Assembly (NCBI RefSeq): GCF_000959365.1
Contig: NZ_CP009555.1
Coordinates: 1,860,001-1,924,000 of the forward strand
Reading direction: 5' to 3'
Length of the DNA stretch: 64,000 nt
From: Burkholderia oklahomensis C6786
GTDB lineage: Bacteria > Pseudomonadota > Gammaproteobacteria > Burkholderiales > Burkholderiaceae
The notes under the pieces were generated by a model. The model searched no databases and was not told the origin of the DNA. It saw only the letters and a program-made list of their open reading frames with translations. Positions within the stretch are counted from its first letter, which is position 1. The number at the start of each line of letters is the position of its first letter. This document shows, piece after piece, positions 7,244 to 15,821 of the stretch. The position numbers were made by a program, and so were the translations under genes.

Positions 7244-7888
7244 ATGAGCACTACCGGTTTGAAAGGCGAAACAAATCCCGCCGCAAATTCACCGAAGCAC
7301 GGTCGCGTCATCACGCCCAAGTCGCGCGCCGTGTTCCTCTACGAAGCAGGCAAGCTCGATATCGGACAGGTCAACGAGCTGGAGGGCGGCAAGTTCTTTC
7401 CCGCAACCCAAGGCGGATTGAAAGATCCGGACGCGCCGGACGACGTCGCCAACGGCGTACCGCCGCGCGATGGCGAAATCGCGAGCGGCGGACGCACCGC
7501 GGACGCCCGGGCGCAGCTCAACGAGCCCGATTCCGTTGCGCATTGGCAGAAGCACGCGGTGCGGTCCGGCCAATCGCTGCAAATCACGTGGTCGTATTCG
7601 ATGCCGCACAAGACGCGGCGCTGGACCTACTGGATCACCAAACCAGGATGGGATGCCGGTGCGCGGCTCGCACGCGCGCAGTTCGAATCCGAGCCGCTCA
7701 AGATCTACCTGAACACGTATCAGCCGTATTGGGGGCCGAACGCAGACCGGGAACTGATCCCCAAGGGCGACACGATTCACGAACTCAATCTGCCGAATCG
7801 CACCGGCTATCACGTGCTGCTCGCAGCGTGGGACGTCGCCGATACCGCCAACGCGTTCTATCAGGTGATCGACCTCAATTTCGCGTGA
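7244..7888 (+). CDS. AA10 (chitin-binding type 3)-like protein without signal peptide
   Basis: A 214-residue protein matching the AA10 lytic polysaccharide monooxygenase / chitin-binding type 3 fold. It has HGRVITPKSRA with His19 at the place of the copper-binding first histidine, WSYSMPHKTRRWTYWIT with second His122, and GYHVLLAAWDVADTANAFYQ with axial aromatic Phe205. Known family enzymes are secreted, and signal-peptide cleavage exposes the first His as the N-terminus. Here 18 polar residues precede His19, there is no signal peptide, and the protein has no cysteine. The start is well supported by AAGGAGG at 7234-7240 region, so the lack of a leader is real. It may be cytoplasmic, exported by another route, or have a non-LPMO role. 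Confidence 0.85.
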   Translation: MSTTGLKGETNPAANSPKHGRVITPKSRAVFLYEAGKLDIGQVNELEGGKFFPATQGGLKDPDAPDDVANGVPPRDGEIASGGRTADARAQLNEPDSVAHWQKHAVRSGQSLQITWSYSMPHKTRRWTYWITKPGWDAGARLARAQFESEPLKIYLNTYQPYWGPNADRELIPKGDTIHELNLPNRTGYHVLLAAWDVADTANAFYQVIDLNFA

Positions 7889-8075
7889 GCCGGTCCGCCA
7901 TTTCCGTGACCGGTTACGGTTGACCGTGCGAAGAGAATCGCGGCCATCGGATCCGAGCCCATCCGTTGGCCGTCTCGTCCTTCGATCGCCGAGACGATCG
8001 TGCGCTCGTGGCGCGAGCCGCACGGCCGTGGTTCGCTCGACATGGATGCACCCGATACGATCGCCGGAGATTCAT

Positions 8076-9740
8076 ATGGCCTATGTGCTCGTCGACAGCG
8101 CCGATCCCCGCTATTCGACCCTTCAGAAGGGGTTCAACCTGCGCTGGCCGCCGACGGCCAACGCAGGCGCCGCGGCGATCTACGTGTGCCGCACGGCCGA
8201 CGATGTGATCGCGGCGTCGCGCGATGCGCTCGCGAAGGGCTGCCGGATCACCGTGCGCAGCGGTGGGCATTGCTACGAGGGCTTCGTCGCGAACCGGTTG
8301 CCGAGCGACGATGGGCGGCCGCTCGCCATCGTCGATCTCGGCCTGATGTCGGGTTTCGATTTCGATCCGCGCGGGCAGTTGACGTCGGCGTTCGATGGCG
8401 CCGGCTTGGCGCGCTACCAGTTTCGGCTGGCCGCGGGCAGCCAGAACTGGGACGGCTATGTCGGTCTGTACAAGACGTCGGGCAAGACGCTCCCCGGCGG
8501 CTCGTGCTATTCGGTGGGGGCGGGCGGTCATATCGTCGGCGGCGGATATGGTCTGCTGTCGCGCATGCACGGCCTGACGGTCGACTGGCTGGCCGGCGTC
8601 GACATCCTGACGCCCGCGCCGGGCGGCGCCGCGCTCGAGGCGAAGCATGCGCATCTCGGCAGCGCCGATGCGACGGACCGGGCGCTTTTCATCGCGTGCC
8701 GCGGCGGCGGCGGCGGCAACTTCGGCATCATCCTGAATTACTACTTCAAGGCGCTGCCCGATGCGCCGCGCGACGCCTACTGGCTGACGCTCGCGTATCC
8801 CTGGTCGCATTTCACGAAGGCGAGCTTCGGCCATTTCATCCAGGCTTACTGGGATTGGTTCAGCCGCAACGACGCCGATTGGGACGCCCGCGATCCGGCG
8901 CTCGCGAACGGCGGATTGTTCACGCTCCTGAAGCTGCAGCACCGCTCGTCCGGGCCGATCGTGCTCGCGATCCAATACACGGGAAAAGACGGGACGGTCG
9001 GCGGTGCGGCGGATGCGCCCTTCATCGATTTCGTCGACACGATGAATGCGGCGGCCGGCCAGATGCCGGTCATCTGGGATCGATTCGTCGCGCCGAATCT
9101 TCCGACGCTCGGGCATCCGCTCGCCGGGCAGCGGCTGACGCACGCCACTCAAAACGCGTTGAAGATGGACTGGCTGTATCTGACGCAGATGATCAACCAA
9201 TCGGGCGCGAATCAGCGCGGCAAGTACAAGTCGGCGTACCAGATCGGCAATTTCGGCGACACCGAGATCGACGCGCTGTGGACCTATCTGAATACCCGAG
9301 ACGATCCGCGTCTGAACCAAACGCTGGTGCAGATCGATTCGTACGGGGGCTGCGTGAACACGAACGACGAAAGCACGAACCCGACGTCGGTCTATCAGCG
9401 GCGTTCGTTATTGAAGTCCCAGTATCAGACCTACTGGACGAATCCCGGCGACGACGCATTCCATGTCGAATGGCTGCACGATCTGTTCAACGCCGTGCAT
9501 GCGGATCAGGGCGGCAAGCCCTACGGCGATGCCAGCGGCCGCTACGAGGGCTGCTACATCAACTATCCGGACATCGACATGAAGTATCTCGAGAAGGACC
9601 CGGCGCGAATCGATCCCCGATGGCTCGAGCTTTACTACGGCGACAAGGCGGCGTCGCTCGTCGCGACGAAGCAGGCGGTCGATCCGGGGAATCTGTTCAG
9701 GCATGAGATGTCGATTCCGCTGACGCCGCCGGTGGGCTGA
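8076..9740 (+). CDS. FAD-linked oxidoreductase, berberine-bridge-enzyme type
   Basis: A 554-residue flavoprotein of the VAO/PCMH fold with a C-terminal BBE domain. RSGGHCYEG carries the His65 that bonds FAD, and GGSCYSVGAGGHIVGGGYG carries Cys144, the second covalent site; both being present suggests bicovalent FAD, typical of enzymes oxidising sugars or other bulky hydroxyl substrates. The BBE end (NYPDIDMKYLE, then LYYGDKA, DPGNLFRHEMSIP) is complete. There is no signal peptide. The ATG at 8076 follows GGAGATTC; longer starts upstream have no better site. It lies 187 bp after the AA10-like gene on the same strand. Substrate unknown. Confidence 0.85.
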   Translation: MAYVLVDSADPRYSTLQKGFNLRWPPTANAGAAAIYVCRTADDVIAASRDALAKGCRITVRSGGHCYEGFVANRLPSDDGRPLAIVDLGLMSGFDFDPRGQLTSAFDGAGLARYQFRLAAGSQNWDGYVGLYKTSGKTLPGGSCYSVGAGGHIVGGGYGLLSRMHGLTVDWLAGVDILTPAPGGAALEAKHAHLGSADATDRALFIACRGGGGGNFGIILNYYFKALPDAPRDAYWLTLAYPWSHFTKASFGHFIQAYWDWFSRNDADWDARDPALANGGLFTLLKLQHRSSGPIVLAIQYTGKDGTVGGAADAPFIDFVDTMNAAAGQMPVIWDRFVAPNLPTLGHPLAGQRLTHATQNALKMDWLYLTQMINQSGANQRGKYKSAYQIGNFGDTEIDALWTYLNTRDDPRLNQTLVQIDSYGGCVNTNDESTNPTSVYQRRSLLKSQYQTYWTNPGDDAFHVEWLHDLFNAVHADQGGKPYGDASGRYEGCYINYPDIDMKYLEKDPARIDPRWLELYYGDKAASLVATKQAVDPGNLFRHEMSIPLTPPVG

Positions 9741-9940
9741 CCGCGCGATCGTCGATGGCCATGCGTGGTGATTGCATCTGCAGTGCTCGCTGTAGATCGG
9801 TTGCAAACGTTCCGTTGAACGACGTTTACGGGACGCGAGAGCGCCGCGGGCGAATTCGTCTGCGGCGGCCTTTTCGAGTTGTTTGCGGTTTCGTCCATTA
9901 ATGGAAAGCCGGCGCATCGACGCCGCATCAGGAGACCAAG

Positions 9941-10312
9941 ATGCCGACAAAAATCGTGGACCTATCAGCGCGCTCCGAGATCATTCGTGACGAGCCATTC
10001 CATGTCCATTTTTGGGAATGCACGCCCGACGAATATCTCGAATATCTGTCCCACCCGCGCGCCTTCTTGTCGAAGATCGGGATAAACATTCCCGACGATT
10101 GCCGTATCGAAACGACCATCGAGAATCACGATTGGATCGGCCAGCATGCGCCGGGTCTGAAGAGCGCGAACGGCACGATCATCTGTAACGTGGGCGGCGG
10201 CAACGTTGCGCGCGCCGTCTATCGCGTGGTGAGTTACGGCCATGATCACGCTACCGTAGGCAAATTCAAGAAGCAGCTTTTGCATGCGGAGGACGAGCAG
10301 CAGAAGCAGTGA
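9941..10312 (+). CDS. Small hypothetical protein, resembles NHLP-type RiPP leader
   Basis: A 123-residue protein without signal peptide or membrane segment. Residues about 30-60 (EYLEYLSHPRAFLSKIGINI, then PDDCRIETTIEN) follow the pattern L-x-DP-x-A-x-L-x-x-x-G-I-x-x-P of nitrile-hydratase-alpha-like leader peptides. A Gly-rich NVGGGN follows near residue 88, then a tail of about 35 residues rich in H, K and Q. This resembles a leader-GG-core layout, but no known RiPP modification or export gene is visible nearby other than the flavoenzyme before it. It could equally be a stand-alone NHase-alpha-like domain. ATG is preceded by CAGGAGACC. Confidence 0.55.
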   Translation: MPTKIVDLSARSEIIRDEPFHVHFWECTPDEYLEYLSHPRAFLSKIGINIPDDCRIETTIENHDWIGQHAPGLKSANGTIICNVGGGNVARAVYRVVSYGHDHATVGKFKKQLLHAEDEQQKQ

Positions 10313-10327
10313 CAACGGCAAACGAGG

Positions 10328-10357
10328 GAGCGCCGCATGGGACTCCATGCGGCGCTC
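10328..10357 (+). terminator. Perfect 12-bp hairpin after the small protein gene
   Basis: GAGCGCCGCATG, six-base loop, CATGCGGCGCTC, starting 16 bp after the stop of the small protein gene. No T run follows, so termination strength is uncertain, but it marks the end of the 7.2-10.3 kb gene group. Confidence 0.55.
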
Positions 10358-10695
10358 GAGCCGCATGCGGGCGCGCCGTGCGGTCATGTGCCGCTGCATG
10401 CGCAGCCGCCTTCGCGGGCGCCTGTTTTCGCCTCGGCGTCGAGCCGGCGACTGCGTTGCCAGCATTGCATCGTTCGCCGCTCCTTTGCTCCGGGAGCAAC
10501 GGAATCGAGATGGCGCGCCGCTCGAACAGCAGCCATTCAGTTGCGAGCCCTCGATTCACGTTTCATCGCCAATCTTTCTGATCGACTCGCGCCCTTTCAA
10601 AGTCGTTGGAGAAATGGCGGTACATCGGACAAAAACACGAGCGCACACGGTGTAAACCCTAGAGCAAAAACCCTGGCTCCTCGTCTTCTGCGGGT

Positions 10696-10722
10696 TAAGT
10701 CGAACGTTTCTGCAGCCGTTAA
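10696..10722 (+). promoter_or_regulatory. Sigma-28 (FliA) type promoter of the chemoreceptor gene
   Basis: TAAG, 15 bp, GCCGTTAA closely matches the FliA consensus TAAA-N15-GCCGATAA. It ends 34 bp before the ATG of the chemoreceptor at 10757 on the same strand, the usual distance. This would place the gene in the flagellar class-III regulon although it lies 20 kb from the che operon. Confidence 0.65.
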
Positions 10723-10756
10723 CCAATAAGTTCGCCCTACACCCCACGTCGCCTCC

Positions 10757-12562
10757 ATGCTCTCCTCGATCCGGTCCCGCATCCTCGTCGCGTGCCTTGC
10801 CATCGTCATCGGCTCGCTCGTCATCAACACGGCGCTCAACTACTTCGTCGCCAATCGCTACAACCGCGAGTCCATCAGCCAGAACCTCAGCGCGGTGCTG
10901 ACCGGCCACGAGGCGGGCATCGCCGACTGGGTCGCGTCGAAGACGCAGATGATCGTGTCGGTCGAAGACGCAACCCTCGCGCCCGATCCGATTCCGGCGC
11001 TCAAGCAGATCGCCGCCGCGGGCGGGTTCACCAACGTCTACGTCGGCTACGCGGACAAGACCGCGAAGTTCTCCGACCCGACCGGCATTCCGCCCGACTA
11101 CGATCCGACCGGCCGCCCGTGGTACAAGCAGGCCGTGCAGGCGGGCAAGCCCATCGTCACGCCGCCTTACGTCGATGTCGGGACGGGCAAGCTCGTCGTC
11201 GCGTTCGCCGCGCCGATCCTGAGGGACGGCGCACTGAAGGGCGTCGTGTCCGGCGACGTCGCGATGGACAGCGTGATCGCGAACGTGAAGGCGATCCATC
11301 CGACGCCCGAGAGCTTCGGGATGCTCGTCGACCGCGGCGGCCACATCGTCGCGCATTCCGATCCGAAGCTCACGCTCAAGCCCGTCACCGATCTCGCGGA
11401 CGATCTGAGCATCGACGCGCTCGCCGCGTCGTCGGCCGACGACAACGCCGCGCCGGTCGAAGCGCACGTCGCGGGCGCCGCGAAGCTGATGCGCGCGCGC
11501 GCCGTGCCGGGCACCGACTGGCTGACCGTCGTCGCGCTCGACAAGTCCGACGCGATGGCCGGCATGCATTCGCTGCTGCTCGTGTCGATCGGCACGCTCG
11601 TCGCGCTCGTCGCCGTCGCGGCGGTGATCGTGAGCGCCGTCACGGGCGTCGCGTTCAAGGGGCTCGCGCGCGTTCGCGACGCGATGGAGTCGATCGGCTC
11701 CGGCACGGGCGACCTGACGCAGCGTCTGCCCGACACGGGCCGCGACGAAGTCGCGCAGATCGCGCGCTCGTTCAATGCGTTCGTCGGCAAGCTGCACGAC
11801 GTGATGCGCGTGATTCGCGATGCGAGCGAATCGGTGCGCCATGCGGCGAGCGAAATCGCATCGGGCAACCACGATCTGTCGCGCCGCACCGAATCGGCCG
11901 CGGCGAGCCTTCAGGAGACGGCCGCGTCGATCGAGGAGATCACGTCGACGGTCACGCAATCGGCGGGCGCCGCGCGCCAGGCCAACGACATCGCGACGAA
12001 CGCGGCGTCCGTCGCGTCGCGCGGCGGCACGGTCGTCTCCGACGTCGTGTCGACGATGCACGAGATCGAAGGTGCATCCGGCAAGATCAGCGACATCATC
12101 GGCGTGATCGACGGCATCGCGTTCCAGACCAACATCCTCGCGCTGAATGCGGCTGTCGAGGCGGCGCGGGCGGGCGAGGAAGGGCGCGGCTTCGCGGTCG
12201 TCGCGGGCGAGGTGCGCACGCTCGCGCAGCGCAGCGCGCAGGCGGCGAAGGAGATCAAGGCGCTGATCGCTTCGAGCGTCACGAGCGTGTCGACGGGAGC
12301 GACGCTGGTTCAGGAGGCGGGGCAGACGATGAGCGACATCGTCGGCACGGTCTCGAACGTGACGACGATCATGCGCGAGATCTCGAACGCCGCCGACGAG
12401 CAGACGCGCGGCATCCAGGAAGTGAACCGCGCGGTCGCGCAGCTCGACGAGATGGTCCAGCAGAATGCGGCGCTCGTCGAGCAGTCGGCCGCCGCGGCTT
12501 CGGCGCTGCAGACGCAGGCGGTGGAGCTTGCCGAAGCGGTCGGGCAGTTCAGGGTCGCCTGA
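10757..12562 (+). CDS. Methyl-accepting chemotaxis protein, dCache-type sensor
   Basis: A 601-residue chemoreceptor. Layout: TM1 at about residues 7-29, periplasmic double-Cache-like sensor about 30-270 ([20 protein letters not shown] is the typical PAS-like segment), TM2 about 273-297, HAMP, then the methylation and signalling helices. The signalling tip contains [20 protein letters not shown]. It ends in AVGQFRVA and lacks the CheR/CheB-binding pentapeptide found on the receptor of the che operon, so its adaptation probably depends on other receptors or on tethering in arrays. The ligand cannot be predicted; dCache receptors often sense amino or organic acids. A sigma-28 type promoter precedes it. 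Confidence 0.95.
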   Translation: MLSSIRSRILVACLAIVIGSLVINTALNYFVANRYNRESISQNLSAVLTGHEAGIADWVASKTQMIVSVEDATLAPDPIPALKQIAAAGGFTNVYVGYADKTAKFSDPTGIPPDYDPTGRPWYKQAVQAGKPIVTPPYVDVGTGKLVVAFAAPILRDGALKGVVSGDVAMDSVIANVKAIHPTPESFGMLVDRGGHIVAHSDPKLTLKPVTDLADDLSIDALAASSADDNAAPVEAHVAGAAKLMRARAVPGTDWLTVVALDKSDAMAGMHSLLLVSIGTLVALVAVAAVIVSAVTGVAFKGLARVRDAMESIGSGTGDLTQRLPDTGRDEVAQIARSFNAFVGKLHDVMRVIRDASESVRHAASEIASGNHDLSRRTESAAASLQETAASIEEITSTVTQSAGAARQANDIATNAASVASRGGTVVSDVVSTMHEIEGASGKISDIIGVIDGIAFQTNILALNAAVEAARAGEEGRGFAVVAGEVRTLAQRSAQAAKEIKALIASSVTSVSTGATLVQEAGQTMSDIVGTVSNVTTIMREISNAADEQTRGIQEVNRAVAQLDEMVQQNAALVEQSAAAASALQTQAVELAEAVGQFRVA

Positions 12563-12848
12563 TTCGATTCGGCACGGCGGCGCTTCGCATCGATGTCGTC
12601 GCGCCATTCGGCATCGGCGCGTGCATCATGTGCGGCCGGCCGGGCAAGCGCCGGCTGCGGCAGGTTGCCGGCCTGTACCGCGTCCGGTTTCGCGTCGGCG
12701 CCGTCGCACGCGGCGCGACGCGGCACGGGAACGGGGACTCGTTAAGCGATGCTTCGTCGAAGCAAGTCGGCAAGGACGCCACGACGTAGCGCCGAGCCGC
12801 CGCACTTCGAATTCGTCGCACGCCGCGTCCCGTGCGGCGTCCGGCTCG

Positions 12849-13670
12849 TCACGCCCGACGGCCGTCGCGCCCGAGCCAATCGAGCAGCGTCCGCGTGACG
12901 AACTCCGGATTCTCGAGATTCGAGATATGTCCGGCATTCGGCACGAACACTTTCTCGCAGCCGATGCGCGTCGCCATCTCGTCGGTCTCGTCGGGCGGCC
13001 GCGCGACATCGTTCGCGCCGCACATCACGAGGGTCCGGTCCGCCGGCAGCGCGCTCAGTTTCGAGCGCGCATCGCCGCGGCCGAACGTGATCTTGCCGAG
13101 CGGAATCACCGAGTCGCGCAACGAGTCCGTCGTGAACGCCTGCAGCGCGCGCCGGAAGCCCGCTGGCAACTCGCTCGCGAGATCGATGCCGGGGCGGAAG
13201 AAGATCGGCACGATCGCGTCGAGCAGCGGCTCGGGAATCGCGCCTTGTGCGTCGATGGCCGCGAGCATCTGGAAATACTTGTTGCGCGTCGCGTCCGGCT
13301 CCTCGCCGACGTAGGTGTCCATCAGCACGAGCCGGTCGATCCGCTGCGGCGCGCGATGCGCGAGCGGGACCGCCCACATGCCGCCCACCGACAGCCCGAC
13401 GATCGAGCAGGTCTCGATGCCGAGGTGATCGAGGAGCGCGCACATTTGCGACGCGAGATCGTCGAGGTTGCTTGTGCCGGCGGGCAGGGCGCCGGACTGG
13501 CCGTGTCCCCACAGGTCCGGCGCGATGACTCGATACGATTTCGAGAGCGCCTCGAGCTGCGGCTCCCACATCGACGAATCCCACAGGTAGCTGTGTCCGA
13601 GCAGCACGGGCGCGCCCGTGCCCCTGATCTGATAGTGAAGCGGCTGGCCATCGATAGTGACGAAAGGCAT
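12849..13670 (-). CDS. Alpha/beta-fold hydrolase
   Basis: A 273-residue alpha/beta hydrolase. The nucleophile elbow is GLSVGG with Ser94, the oxyanion region is LGHSYLW near 24-30, PDLWGHGQSG follows strand 4, and the catalytic His lies in NAGHISNLENPE near the C-terminus. The mix of features resembles the 3-oxoadipate enol-lactonase / haloperoxidase branch, but no pathway genes lie beside it, so the substrate is open. It is cytoplasmic and transcribed alone, toward the chemoreceptor gene; the 286 bp between the two hold no clear gene. Confidence 0.85.
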   Translation of the reverse strand: MPFVTIDGQPLHYQIRGTGAPVLLGHSYLWDSSMWEPQLEALSKSYRVIAPDLWGHGQSGALPAGTSNLDDLASQMCALLDHLGIETCSIVGLSVGGMWAVPLAHRAPQRIDRLVLMDTYVGEEPDATRNKYFQMLAAIDAQGAIPEPLLDAIVPIFFRPGIDLASELPAGFRRALQAFTTDSLRDSVIPLGKITFGRGDARSKLSALPADRTLVMCGANDVARPPDETDEMATRIGCEKVFVPNAGHISNLENPEFVTRTLLDWLGRDGRRA

Positions 13671-14644
13671 ATCGATAAAGTCTCTGGCGGTGAATGGGTT
13701 GAAGGAATTCGGGTGAACGCGTCGAATCGATGCGTATGCGGAAATAATCGAATCGGCGGCGATCGTCGCAATTGCTGCCGTCGAATGCGAGCTGACGGAA
13801 TTGCCGTGCCACCTTATATCGGCCGTGTGGCGAAATCAATCGCGCGCGCCGTCATCGTGCCGGTCGGCTTGGAAGCCATCGAATTCGAATTGGCACGCTT
13901 CATCGGCATGTCAAACTCGGTATGGCAATCGAAATCGAGAAATGCCCCGGTATTCCGGTGCGTCGATGCGCGGCACGCCATGCGTGCAATGTTGCGGTCG
14001 CTCGACATTCGGCACTTTTTTGTTGTCGTCCGTGCACGGTTGCCGTTATCGTTGCGTACTATGAGAACAATTGCATGTCGTGAGAGCTCAGTGGCAGCAC
14101 ACAACGAGATTTGGCGCCTGGCTTCATCCAGGCATCGGGGGGCGGTGAACACGGTCGAGCCGGCGGCGTGCGCGGCGAACGGACCGGTGCGCCGCAACGC
14201 ATCGGCGCGCGCCGCGTCGCGGCCGATGCGCGGTCCGGCGCGCGGCCGATCGTCGATGGCGCGTCGCGCCGCGATCGTATCCGGCCTGCGCGCGGGCTCG
14301 ACACCGTTTGGCCGTGCGCCGCGTCGCGCTGCGCGCATGCGCGGGCGTGCCGATGCGCGGCCGAGCACGCCGGCTGCCGCGCGCGAATTCCGACTATTCG
14401 CGCTTCCCATTCGATCCTGCATCTGACATTCGGCGTCGCGTTGCGGCTCGTTCGCGCAACGCGACGCCGTCCGGCGTGCGCGCTCGTCGCGCGCGCCTTC
14501 ACGGACGCCGCCGCAGGCGACGCATCCGGGACGCGCACGCGCGCCCATCGGTTCGCGCACGCGGAGTGCGGCGAGCCGGGCCGACCGATCGGCCCCGGAT
14601 CGCCGACACGGCATTTTTAGCGATCTCCAAGGAGGGTCCATCGT
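13671..14644. other. Large divergent intergenic region without clear genes
   Basis: Nearly 1 kb between the divergent hydrolase and CsgG-like genes. The part 13700-14100 is of ordinary mixed GC and the part 14120-14600 is extremely rich in CG dinucleotides, which opens long frames on all strands; none has a ribosome-binding site or family match. The sequence just before 14645 (AAGGAGGGTCC) is the Shine-Dalgarno of the lipoprotein gene. Confidence 0.5.
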
Positions 14645-15322
14645 TTGAAAACTTCGAAGACAGTTCTGGCGTTGCTCGCGGCATCGGCCGTCGTCTCGCT
14701 GAGCGGCTGCGCGACCGAAGCGTCGCGCACGCTGCCCGTGCCCGCGTCGGCCAGCGCGCAAAAGCCGTTTGCCGGCAAGCCGATCGAGATCGCGGTCGGC
14801 AAGTTCGATAACCGTTCGAGCTACATGCGCGGCATCTTCACCGACGGCATCGATCGTCTGGGCGGCCAGGCGAAGACGATTCTCGTCACGGAGCTGCAGC
14901 AGAGCCGCCGCTTCAACGTGCTCGATCGCGAGAATCTCGACGAAATCAAGCAGGAAGCCGCCTTCATGAAGAAAACGCAGAAGGTGAAAGGCGCGAATTA
15001 CGTCGTGACGGGCGATGTGACCGAGTTCGGCCGCAAGGAAGTCGGCGATCAGCAGCTGTTCGGCATTCTCGGCCGCGGCAAGAGCCAGATCGCGTACGCG
15101 AAGGTGAACCTGAACATCGTCGACACGACGACGTCGGAAGTCGTGCTGTCAAGCCAGGGCGCGGGCGAATACAGCCTGTCGAACCGCGAGATCATCGGCT
15201 TCGGCGGCACCGCCGGCTACGACTCGACGCTGAACGGCAAGGTGCTCGATCTCGCGATCCAGGAAGCGGTCAATCACCTCGTCGAGCAGGTCGACGCGGG
15301 CGCGCTCGCGTCCGGCAAGTAA
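14645..15322 (+). CDS. CsgG/HfaB-family outer-membrane lipoprotein
   Basis: A 225-residue lipoprotein: signal peptide with lipobox LSGC (Cys22), then the CsgG-like domain with KPIEIAVGKFDNRSS, a middle segment KTILVTELQQSRRFNVLDRE and KGANYVVTGDVTEFG. CsgG homologues form oligomeric outer-membrane channels or peptidoglycan-associated complexes. It begins with TTG, chosen because AAGGAGGG sits 8-9 bases upstream and because this start gives the signal peptide. First gene of a three-gene lipoprotein operon. Confidence 0.88.
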   Translation: MKTSKTVLALLAASAVVSLSGCATEASRTLPVPASASAQKPFAGKPIEIAVGKFDNRSSYMRGIFTDGIDRLGGQAKTILVTELQQSRRFNVLDRENLDEIKQEAAFMKKTQKVKGANYVVTGDVTEFGRKEVGDQQLFGILGRGKSQIAYAKVNLNIVDTTTSEVVLSSQGAGEYSLSNREIIGFGGTAGYDSTLNGKVLDLAIQEAVNHLVEQVDAGALASGK

Positions 15323-15372
15323 GCGCACGGCGCGGCGCGCGCCGAACCATTCATCCATCGACTCACTCGACA

Positions 15373-15813
15373 ATGACAACAACGAAGAAGACCTTCAAGA
15401 CGGGGGCCTGGCTGCCGATCGCGGCAGCGGGCGCGCTGCTCACGGGCTGCGCGGCGAATCAGCCGAAGCCGCTCTATCAATGGGACGGCTATCAGCCGCA
15501 AGTCTACGAATACTTCAAGGGACAAAAGAGCCCCGAAGACCAGATCGACGCGCTCGAGAAAGCGCTGCAGCAGATCCGCGCGAAGGGCAACCGTCCGCCG
15601 CCCGGATTCGAAGCGCATCTGGGGATGCTGTACGCGAGCGTCGGCAAGGAACAGCAGGCCGAGCAGGCATTCCAGGCCGAGAAGGCGTCGTTTCCCGAAT
15701 CGTCGCCGTTCATGGATTTCCTGCTGAAGAAGAAATCCGCGGCGCCGCAACCGAAACCGCCGGCGCAGACGCAAACTCAAACTCAAACTCAAACGCAAGC
15801 ACAACAACAATAA
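15373..15813 (+). CDS. DUF4810 lipoprotein with Thr-Gln repeat tail
   Basis: A 146-residue lipoprotein of the DUF4810 family: lipobox LTGC with Cys26, then KPLYQWDGYQPQVYEYFKG, the family signature, and a helical TPR-like stretch (AHLGMLYASVGKEQQAEQAF). The C-terminal 20 residues are PQKPPAQ-type followed by alternating Thr-Gln, encoded by tandem ACTCAA/ACGCAA hexamers near 15770-15800, a place prone to length change by slippage. Second gene of the CsgG-DUF4810-DUF799 operon; the three probably form one envelope complex. Confidence 0.88.
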   Translation: MTTTKKTFKTGAWLPIAAAGALLTGCAANQPKPLYQWDGYQPQVYEYFKGQKSPEDQIDALEKALQQIRAKGNRPPPGFEAHLGMLYASVGKEQQAEQAFQAEKASFPESSPFMDFLLKKKSAAPQPKPPAQTQTQTQTQTQAQQQ

Positions 15814-15821
15814 GGGCTGCC

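Noticed and set aside
10556..12607. Minus-strand frame opposite the chemoreceptor
   Set aside because: Antisense artefact; the + strand receptor has all expected domains.
14120..14640. Overlapping long frames in the CG-rich spacer before the CsgG-like gene
   Set aside because: All frames are open because stop codons are rare in such DNA; no start signals or protein families.
15765..15810. Short CAA-rich tandem repeat as a CRISPR or regulatory repeat
   Set aside because: It lies in frame inside the DUF4810 gene and encodes a Thr-Gln tail; units are only 6 bp.
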